NCBI RefSeq assembly: GCF_001425165.1
Contig: NZ_LMDU01000005.1
Location: 1 to 64,000 of the forward strand
DNA from: Pelomonas sp. Root405
Lineage (GTDB): Bacteria; Pseudomonadota; Gammaproteobacteria; Burkholderiales; Burkholderiaceae_C
Length of the DNA stretch: 64,000 bases
Direction of reading: 5' to 3'
Under the pieces are notes generated by a model. The model did not search any database. It was not told the origin of the DNA and saw only the letters and a program-made list of their open reading frames with translations. Positions 16,794 through 26,000 of this stretch are shown piece after piece; positions within the stretch are counted from its first letter, which is position 1, and each line of letters starts with the position of its first letter. Both the position numbers and the translations under genes were made by a program.

Positions 16794-19700
16794 TCAAACC
16801 AGTGTGGTTTCAGCGGCCGTGCTTTCGCGACCGATGGGATCGATGACAACAAGGCGATAGACGCTGCCGGCCGGCGCCTCGCCGGCGGCATTGGCCGGGT
16901 CCATGCCGTCGATGCTGTAGGGCCCGTCGCCTTCGGCGCTGACCTCGCCGAAGACGCGCAGCGGTGCCCCAGGGTCGCGCCGCATGACGCGCAGCTTGTA
17001 CGGCCCCAGCGCCCCACCGGCCAGCCCGTGAGGGTGCGTGAACGTCAACCGCACGCCAACGAAACCGCCGCCCGCCCCCGCACTGCCGCTGGCCGCCAGC
17101 GCCGCGACGGGGGCCGGTGGCTGCGGCGGCACGAGCATGACGCTGACCGGGTCGGACGGCGAACCCCATGCACCCGGCACCGGCCGGCCGGCGGCCACCG
17201 AACCCGGGGCCGGCGCGCCCTGGGCCTCGGCCACCCAGTAGTAACGCAGCCAGGGCTTGAGCGTGGCGGCGGCCGAGATCTGCACCGGGCCGGCGTCGAC
17301 ATAAATGCCCGTCTGTCGGCCCTTGTCGTCCGGCGCGGCCATGGGGCCGAGCGCGACGACGGGCATGCGCTGCAGGTCCTGCGCGCCGACCAGCGAGCGC
17401 CGCAGCCGCCATTGCACGGCCTCGGTCATGCCGACGGTCAACGTGATGCGCACCTCGACCGCATAGGTCGCGTCGTTGTCGGCCATGGCGGCCGGCTTGA
17501 CGGCCAGCACCGGGCGCGGCGGCGGGTCGGCATTGGGCACGGCGAAGATCAGCAGCGGCAGCGAGGTCAGCGGCGTGCGCGCGCCCGAGGCGCTCTCCGC
17601 CGCGATGCGGTAGACGTTGAGCACGCGCAGGCTGCCGCTGACCGCATGGCGGAAGGTCTTCTGCCCGGCGGCGCCGTCGAACACGACACCCTGCAGGCGC
17701 TCGAACAGATGGTCGGCCGCCAGCGCGGGCTGGTTGCGGATCAGCGTCGCGCGGGCGGCGGGGTCGGTGGTGCCGGCCAATGCTGCGGCCAGTGCGGCCT
17801 CCGGCGAGCCGGCAGCCGCCGTGCTCAGGTGGCGCACGATGCGGTTTTCGTCGCTGTACCAGATGGCCGCGTTGGCCTGGCCCGCAGCGGGCGTCCAATT
17901 GAACTCGACGCTCGACAGCCCGGTCACGTCGGGCCGGCCCGAGTACATCAGCACGTCGGGCACGGGGATCTGCACCGGCGGGCGCGGGTCGTGCATCGTG
18001 ATGACGGCCGGCTCGCTGGGCTCGGAGAACTGGCTGGCGGTGTCGCGCCAGCGGGCCACCAGGCGCAGCTTGCGCGTCTCGGTGGCGGCCAGCAGCGGGC
18101 CGTTGAACGTGAAGTCCAGCGTCGCTGGCGGCGCCAGCGGCGTGGCGATGAGGCGGGTCTGCGTGGACACGCCGCTCGTGGTCTGGTCGGTCACGACCAG
18201 CTCGAACTGCTGCGTCGCGAAGCTGGCCGGCGCCAGGCTGGCCAAGGGCGGCACCTCGACGATGACGCGCACCTCGCCACCGCTGAGGGCCGCGTTAGCA
18301 GGCTGCGCATACATGGCACGAAACACCGGCCGCGGCGGCCTGGGGCGCGGCCCGGGCGGGTTGACGACCTCGGCCCAGCCGGACCAACGCCCGAAGCCGT
18401 CCTGCTGCGCGACGCCGTAACGGATCGCGTCGGCGCTGGCCTGGCGGTCGGCCAGCTGGCCGGTGCCCGGTGCGGGCGGCGGCAGCGCTTCCTCGTCGGC
18501 GGCATTGCGGCCCAGCACCAGCGGCAGGTGGAAGCCGTCGCCATTGCGCTTGTGCAGGCTGTCGCGCTGTGCGCCGCCGTCGGGCGTCTGCTTCTCGGCC
18601 GCCAGCAGCGCGGCCACGCCGACGCCGGCCAGTTGCAGCTCGACCTCACGGCGCGCCTGCGGCACCGGCGCGGGCACCCAGCCCATGTGGTTGTGGGCGG
18701 TGATGAGCGGCGGCTGCATGGGCGCCGGGCTGGCGCTGCGGTCGGCCACCGCCAACGCGCCCAGGCCGACGACGTTGCCCATCTCCTGCAGCGTCTGCAG
18801 CAGCTTCTTGTCGAGCGGCACGTCCAGCCCCGAGGCCAGCTTGATCCAGGCGCCGACCCAGGCGCTACTGGTCGGGAAGCGCACATCCCCGCCGATCTGC
18901 GCCAGCAGCGCGTCGAAGAAGGGGTCGCGCTGCGTCGGGTCCTTGGCCGGCGGGAAGTCCTGGAAGAAGCCGGCCACCCAGTAGAAGACCAGCAGCGGCG
19001 CCGGTTCCTTGAACTCGTTGTCCAGCGCCTTGTGGCCGAACAGCGCGGCGCAGCCGGGGTCGAAGCGGGACTGCAGCACGCGGTCCAGGCAGCGCTGCGT
19101 GAAGTTGCCCAGCGGCCGCCCGCGCTCGTCGCTGACTGGCGTGGAGGTCGTCATCTCCAGCGGCGACACCGACAGGTCGGTGATCAGGCGGTCGAGGTCG
19201 GGCTGCAGTGGCAGCGCCAGCGAGTTCACTCGGCGCGCCTCCCACAGCGGCGTTTCCACCGGCGCGGAGGCCGGCGCCACCATGCCCAGCGTCTCCTGCA
19301 GTGGGCGGCGCTGCGGCGCCTGCTGCAGAACGCGCGCCTCGGCGCGCAGGATGGGGTTGGCAATCGGCAGATAGCGTGGCCCGCCGGCATGCGGCAGGTT
19401 CAGCAGCGTGAAGGGCTGCCAGTCGAGCCGGCCGACGTCGCGCTGCTCGAACCACACGACGCCGACCACCGTGCCGCGACCCTGCAGCTGGATCTGCACG
19501 ATGCCCGGTGCGCCGAAGGCATAGGGCGGCGCGATGCGTGTGGCCACGGGCGCGGGGCCCTGCAGCGTCGTGACAAAGGCGGTAGCGGTCATGCCGCTGG
19601 TGGCCGCCGCTGCATCCGCTGAGGAAGGAGCAGCCGCCCGCCGCGAGCCGTCCAGGCGCGTGGCCACCAGGCGCGGCCCGGGCCCGATGACCGGCGGGCC

Positions 19701-20039
19701 CGGCTGCCGGCCGCCGGGGTCGGCGTTGGCGCGCGCCCACACGCAGGTCTGCCCCGGCGCCAGCGCGATGTGCGCCGTCACCGGGTTGTCGGGCGTCAGC
19801 GTGAAGGGGGCGGTCAGCACGCGGCCGCGGCTGTCGACGAAGACGACGTCGTCGCGCAGCTTGACCTGGCGGCCGTCGCGCAGCACGGCGCGCCAGACGA
19901 TGTAGGGCGCCACCGGCAGGCCAAGCTGCGGATGGGCGTCGACACGCAGGTGGATGCCGGGCTGCAGGTGCGTGTCGGCCGGGTCGGCCGGCAGCGCGTG
20001 CGCGTTGAAGAGCGTCGGCGAGACGAGGTGCAGCGGCAT
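16794..20039 (-). CDS. Giant-operon protein 2: large beta-rich protein with fibronectin-type-III-like segments
   Basis: The 1081-residue protein opens MPLHLVSPTLFNAHALPA and has no export signal. Central and C-terminal parts look like repeated beta-sandwiches. Examples are FGRWSGWAEVVNPPGPRPRPPRPVF, LRLVARWRDTASQFSEPSEPAVITM, and a later LKPWLRYYWVAEAQGAPAPGS, where ...YYWVAEAQG..., ...SEPS... and Pro-rich turns recall fibronectin type III modules. A middle segment (CAALFGHKALDNEFKEPAPLLVFYWVAGFFQDFPP) looks helical. The ATG at 20039 shares one base with the stop of the 2823-aa gene (TGATG); a GTG just before is possible. I cannot assign a function. The coupling suggests a fixed stoichiometry with its two large neighbours. 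Confidence 0.7.
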   Translation of the reverse strand: MPLHLVSPTLFNAHALPADPADTHLQPGIHLRVDAHPQLGLPVAPYIVWRAVLRDGRQVKLRDDVVFVDSRGRVLTAPFTLTPDNPVTAHIALAPGQTCVWARANADPGGRQPGPPVIGPGPRLVATRLDGSRRAAAPSSADAAAATSGMTATAFVTTLQGPAPVATRIAPPYAFGAPGIVQIQLQGRGTVVGVVWFEQRDVGRLDWQPFTLLNLPHAGGPRYLPIANPILRAEARVLQQAPQRRPLQETLGMVAPASAPVETPLWEARRVNSLALPLQPDLDRLITDLSVSPLEMTTSTPVSDERGRPLGNFTQRCLDRVLQSRFDPGCAALFGHKALDNEFKEPAPLLVFYWVAGFFQDFPPAKDPTQRDPFFDALLAQIGGDVRFPTSSAWVGAWIKLASGLDVPLDKKLLQTLQEMGNVVGLGALAVADRSASPAPMQPPLITAHNHMGWVPAPVPQARREVELQLAGVGVAALLAAEKQTPDGGAQRDSLHKRNGDGFHLPLVLGRNAADEEALPPPAPGTGQLADRQASADAIRYGVAQQDGFGRWSGWAEVVNPPGPRPRPPRPVFRAMYAQPANAALSGGEVRVIVEVPPLASLAPASFATQQFELVVTDQTTSGVSTQTRLIATPLAPPATLDFTFNGPLLAATETRKLRLVARWRDTASQFSEPSEPAVITMHDPRPPVQIPVPDVLMYSGRPDVTGLSSVEFNWTPAAGQANAAIWYSDENRIVRHLSTAAAGSPEAALAAALAGTTDPAARATLIRNQPALAADHLFERLQGVVFDGAAGQKTFRHAVSGSLRVLNVYRIAAESASGARTPLTSLPLLIFAVPNADPPPRPVLAVKPAAMADNDATYAVEVRITLTVGMTEAVQWRLRRSLVGAQDLQRMPVVALGPMAAPDDKGRQTGIYVDAGPVQISAAATLKPWLRYYWVAEAQGAPAPGSVAAGRPVPGAWGSPSDPVSVMLVPPQPPAPVAALAASGSAGAGGGFVGVRLTFTHPHGLAGGALGPYKLRVMRRDPGAPLRVFGEVSAEGDGPYSIDGMDPANAAGEAPAGSVYRLVVIDPIGRESTAAETTLV

Positions 20040-23000
20040 CACAGGCCCTCCCGTTCAAGCAGCGATGGCACGCTGCGTAGCCGCCGCGTCCCGCTGACCG
20101 TGCCTTGCGGCGTCGTGAAGCTCAGCCGCAGCGTGGGCTCGGGCGTGGCCGGTACGGTAAACGGCACGGCCGGTTTCAGCCACACGCGCGTCCAGCGGCT
20201 GTTGGCGCGGTAGAGCGTCAGCGTCTGCGCGCCGACTGCCGCGGACGTGGGCTCGATGCGCACGCCCGCTTGCGCCACGCCGCTGACGATCTGCGTCAGC
20301 TCGCGCTTCATCGGTTCCATGCTGTCGACGAGCAGGCCCTCGATGCGCCAGCTGGTCGTGGCCGCGTCAAAGCGCCACAGCACGTAGCTCTTGGGTTCGC
20401 GCTCGGGCAGGGCCAGCGTCTCGGCGTCGATGGCCGCCAGCGCTGCATCCAGCGCCGCATCGCCCTCGACGAAGCCGCCGGCGGGCAGCACTGCGCCGTC
20501 CGGCACGATCAGGTCGTCGGGCAGGAACAGGCCGGTGGCCGTGGCGCCATAACCGAGCGCATCCAGCATCGCCGCTGGCGAGGCATAGCGGGAGGTGCGG
20601 AAGCGCGTGGCCAGCACGACGGCGCGGTCGGTGCCCTTGTTGGCGACGACGTTGAGGTCGTAGTCGGCCTCGGGCTCCAGCGGCGCCGTCACCGCCACGC
20701 TGGCGCCGCCCATCGGCCCGGGGCCGGGCAGGCAGGGCGCCTCTGCCATCGCGGCGTGGATGAGCTGGTAGCCGACCGGCTGCAGCGTATCGGGCAGGGC
20801 CAGCCAGGCCAGCGTGACCACCAGCGGCTCCAGCACCGCGTTGAGCGCGGCCGGCGTGGACTGCGGCTTGGGGTCGGTGCGGCGGATCTCGATGGCCAGC
20901 GTGCGGCCGTATTGCTCCAACAACTGTTTGACGTGGCCGGTCTCGAAATGCACCCAGATCGGGTCGCCGGTGAACTGCGTCGCGCGGCCGTTCGCCGGCT
21001 CCACGCCGATCAGGTAGCGACCGACGTCGCGCGCATCGAAGACATGCTCGTTGATCCCGTCCTGCTGCACCGGCGTGACCCCCGCATCAGGCGCGGCGGC
21101 AAAGCGAAGCACGTCGGTGGTGCCGGCCACCCAGGCGGTCGGGTCAGGGTCGGGCGGCGTCTCGTTCGGGTCCTCGGGCTGCCAGACCTGCCAGCTCCAG
21201 CCGATCTCCAGCTGGTATTCGGTGGCCGGGGCCAACACGATCTCGCGCCTTTCCTCGACGGGCAATGACATCACCGTGGCCAGGATGTTCAGCAGGCTGG
21301 CCTGCACGGCACTGTCGCTGGCGTGGGCGTCGGCGGCGCGCTGGTCGACGCCGCAGACTGACACCAGCGTGACCGTCTTGCCGGCCGGCACCTGGATGCG
21401 CAAGCCATTCCAGGGTCCGGTGACGCCGGCGCGCGGCGTGAAGCGCATCAGCACGCAGCCGCGGCCGTCGCGGCCCCGGCGCTGCTCGATGACCTCGCCG
21501 GCCCAGGCGTCGCGCGGCCTGGTGCCGACGATGCCGGTGACGACTGCGGTCGGTTGCACTGCGGCGATGGCGTTGCCACTGGCGATCATGGCCTGGGCGC
21601 GCTCGGCATACGGGGCCGACAGCGCAAGTCGCGTGGTCTTGCCGCAGTCGTCGTCGTCCGGCGGCGGTTCGTCAGGCGCGTTCTTGTCAATCTCATGGCA
21701 GAGCTGGTAGAGCGCCGCCATCTCCGTCGCGCCGAACAGCTCGATGACGCGGATGCCGCGGCCGCGGATATCCAGCCGCTGCGGACGCCTGGCCTCGGGG
21801 CCGGTCTCACCGCGCCAGACTCGGGCGCCGGTGGCGTCCAGTGCATGGCCCTTCAGTGGGCCGGTGCCGAACAGCATCAGGTCCAGCTCGACGCGGCTGC
21901 AAGCCGCCGGCAACTCGATGCGCAGGCCGTGGCCGGGGAAGCGCAGTTCGCGGCGCTGGTCGCGGCCGGCGCGGTCGGGCGAGGCGGCTTCGTCGACCAG
22001 GTCGACCAGCGCCAGCTCGGGCTTGCCCGAAGCCGCCTCGAACGCGATGCCCGCATGCACCACCCGTGCGACGGCGCGCGCCGGCCGGTCGAGTTCGTCG
22101 AAGTCCACGCAGCGGTGCGCACCGTCGCCGCCGAGGCAGCAGATGCGGTAGAGCAGGGCCTCGCCGCCGCCGCCGTGGATGTTGATGGCCGCGATGGCCT
22201 CGCCCGGCTTGGCGCGCAGTGTCAGCACCAGCGGCTCGCCCTGGGGCGCGCTGCCACCGTCGCCGGCGACGGCCTGGCCGTTGCCGTCGAGTCCCTCGGC
22301 CTTGATGCCGTCGCGCGTGAACACCATCAGGTGCAGCTCGATGGCCGCACAGGCATGCGGCAGCGTCACGCGCATGCCGCCGGCGGGGAAGAAGATCTCG
22401 GCGTCGCCGTCGTTGCCACGCCGTGGCGGCAGCGTGCGCTGGTCGACCGCATCGGTCAGGCGCAGCGGCTCGCCCTTCTTCAGCGGCACGAACACGAAGC
22501 CGCGGTGGGCGATGCGGTCGAAGGCCTTGTCGGCGGGCTTGAGGCCGTCGAAGGACTCGCAGGTCTTGCCGCCGTCCTTGCCACCCTCCACGCAGACCTT
22601 GAACAGCAGCGCCTCGTTGCTGCCACCGACCAGCTCGACCACGGCGATGCCGTCGGCGCGCAGGCGCAGCACCTGCGGCGCGCGCCGGGCCGGCGGGCTG
22701 ATGGTGTCGCTGGCAATCTCGCGGCCGGTGGCGTCGAGCGCACGCGCCCTGACGGGGCCACCGAACAGCACCAGGTGCAGCTCGACGCCGCGCACGGCGG
22801 TGGCGAAACGGATGGCCACGCCGCGCTCCGGCAGGCGGACTTCGGCGCTGCCGTCGCGGCCGGGTACCAGCGGGTCGATGGCCGTGTCGAGCTGGTCGAC
22901 CAGGTCCAGCGTGTCCTTGGCTTGCAGCGGCAGGATGCGGAAGCCCTGGCGCACGACCTCGGCGACGTCGTTGCGAGTCTTGACGCCGCGGAAGCCGTCG

Positions 23001-26000
23001 CAGACGCGGCCGTCGCCATCGCCGCCACCGGGGTTGTCGTCGCCACCACCCGGGCGGCCGTGGCCCGGCGCATCGCAGATCATCAACGTGACGCTGGGCT
23101 GCGTGACGGGCTGGTCGAACAGGCCCTCCCACGGCAGCGGCAGCTCGGCCAGCGATCCGCCGGCGACGGCGCGGCGCAGTGCGGGCAGGCGGTAGCCGCG
23201 CGTCAGCGACTCGCCGTCTTCCAGCGCGGCGAAGGGCAGGGCGACAACCTCGCCCGGCACCAGCGTGCCGCCGGACAGCCCGAGCAGTGTCATCAGCGAC
23301 TGGCCGCGGATGACGGCGGTGCCGGCGCGGATGACCGGCTCGCCGGTGACGAAGAAGCGGCTCGGATAGGGCCCGGGCGCCGGCGTCTGCTGGCGCAGTC
23401 GCACCTTGTTCAGCCCGGCCCGCCTGGCGTCGCGGCCCAGCACGCAGGCGCGTGCTGGCAGGGGCTTGGGGTCGCAGATCGTGCCGACGGTGTCGCCCGG
23501 CGCGCCCGGCTGGCCGGCGCCGCCGTTGCTCATGTTGACGACCCAGGACCAGGGGTTCCAGTCGAGCAGCTTGAGGTTGGGGCCCTCGTGCTCGCTCGGC
23601 AGCGGGTTGGCGCCGCCCGAGGCATCGGGCTGGCGGTAGGGCGTGCTGGCCCACACCGACTGCAGCGGCTTCGTGCCGGCCACGACCGTGCCGTCGCTGC
23701 GCTTCTTCAGCAGCACGCTGTCCAGGCGGTAGGCGTACTTCAGCTGGCTGGAGCCGGTCCACTTGGGCTGGGTCGGCGTCGGCCCGGGCTTGAACTGGGC
23801 TGCTGCCGGCATCGCGTTCTCGACGTAGTGCGAGAAGTGGATGACGGGCGCGGTGTCGGGCCAGACAGTATTGTTGCCGGCCACACCGGCCGAGGCGGCA
23901 GCAGCGGCGGCCACCTGCGCCGGGTCGGACGGGTCGGCCGGCACGACGACGACCGGTGCGGCCAGCGGCGCGCCCGTGGCGCCCACGCCCATGATGTGGT
24001 CGCGCCGGTCGGTCAGGCTGATGCCCTTGACGGGGCTGGGCGGCACCGGCGGCGTCATGTCGGGGCCGAAGTCGAAGCTGACGCCGACGCAGCCCGAGAT
24101 CGAGAAGAAGAACAAGTCCACCTCGCCGCAGAACTCGCCGTCGATGCGGATGGCGATGTCGTTGCCGATCTGGCGCGCCTCCAGGATCAGCTCGCCGCGG
24201 GCGGAGATGGAAAGGACGACGAGGTCGAGCTCGCCGCGCACGAAGATGCCGCCCTTGAGCAGCAGCGGCGCGGTGCCGAAACCGATCAGCACCTTGGCCG
24301 AGGCCTCCAGCTTGATCGGCCCGGCGCTCCACTTGATCTCGAAGCCCGCGCCGAAGCCGACTGCGAAGCCGTCGAAGGTGAAGCGCACGTCGCCGCCCAG
24401 CGCGGGCAGGCCGCCTTCCTCGATCATGAGGTAGGTCCAGGCCTGCACGTCGATGGTGCCGGGCAGCAGCTTGAGCGTGACCGGCTCGCCGAAGCGGCCA
24501 TGCGCCACCTGGCCGTCGGAGCCGATGCGCACATAGACCTTCTTGCCCGTGCCGAGGTAGGGGAAGAAGCCGGAGAACGGCACCTTCACCTCCAGCACGC
24601 TCGGGATCGTGTACTGCGCCGACACGGCCAGCTTGACCGCCTCGTCGTCGATGACGATGAGGCCGGTGATGGTGCCGCTGGCGCCGCCCTCGTCGCTGAC
24701 CTCGGTGTCGGGCACCTCGACGATGTTGACGTCCACGCCGAGGATGACCTCGACGTCGGGGAAGGCCACCACCACCATGCCCGCGCAGCTGACGCAGAAG
24801 CTCACGTCCGGCAGCGTGCCGACGACGACGCCCACGCCGAGCGCGAACTGGTCCTTGTGCGGCTCGTACTTCTGCTCCGGCGGCGTGCGCCACCAGTCCA
24901 GCTCACGGCCGACCGGGTCGGGGTTGGCCGGCAGCTTGCGCTGGCCGTTCATGACGAACAGGCCCTTGAAGCCGTAGATCGCCATGCCCGACTGGGCCAA
25001 CGGCAGGGGCGTTGAGAACTGCACGCCCAGATAGAGCGACAGGAAGATGGACGGCGCGATCTCGGGCGGCATGCCCATGGCCAGTGCGGCCTCGACACCC
25101 AGGCCCAGCGGGATCAGCTCGGCGGCCACGCCGGCGCGGATCAGCCCACCGTCTTCGATGCGCAGGCGGCCCTCGCCCTTGAGCACCTGCGGGATGTCGG
25201 CCTTCAGCACGAAGCCGCGCAGCTCGAAGTCGGGCAGCGGTTGGCCGTCGCGGAAGGTGAGGCGGATGATGGCCTCGCTGATCTCGATGATGCCGATCTG
25301 CAGCGCGATGGCGATGCGGCCCTCGATCCACACCGAGCCGCGGCCCATCGCGACCTCGACGATGCGCAGCAGGCTGCCCAGCACACCGTCGATCTGCCAT
25401 CGGCCGGGGTCCTCGATCTCCATCGACGTGGTGTCGTAGACCAGGCCAAAGCGCTCCCAGCCCGTCTTGGCGGTGTCGTACTGCAGGCCGACGCGCTTGT
25501 AGCGGATCTTCATCGGCTTGTCGGCCGCGGTCTTGATGCCGAGCACGCCGCCGTTGATGTGCAAGGTGCAGACGTAGTCGGTCACCACGCGCACCTGCAT
25601 GGCCGCGCCTGGGTCGGCGATGGAGCGCATCTCAGTTTCGAAGGCCGCCGAGGTGATGGCGGCCTTGGAGCCGTCGCCCACCAGCGGGCCGCCGCCAAGG
25701 TCGACCTCGGAGAAGCCCACCGCTGCGATCAGCGCGGCAATGCGCGCACCGCTGCCGATCAGGTCGGTGTCGGCGTTCACGCCCGACAACAGCGCGGGAC
25801 CGAAGGCCAGCGCGGCGATCAGCGGCTTGGTGGTGGTGGAGATCAGCCCGTCGGGATCGCCCTCGCTCTTGATGCCCAAGGCGGCCTTGGTGTAGCCGGT
25901 GCGCGGGTCGTGCGTCCAGTTGACGAAGACGGTCAGCACCTCGCGGCTGAGCTCGACGGCGTCGCCGCTGCCGGGCATGGCGGGCAGCGGCGCCTGCTGC

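Noticed and set aside
17028-19622. Long open frames on the strand opposite the giant genes (for example 864 codons here and 1153 codons at 21554-25015)
   Set aside because: These are antisense shadows produced by high-GC codon bias. Their translations are Arg/Gly/His-rich and carry no domain-like pattern, while the minus-strand frames do.
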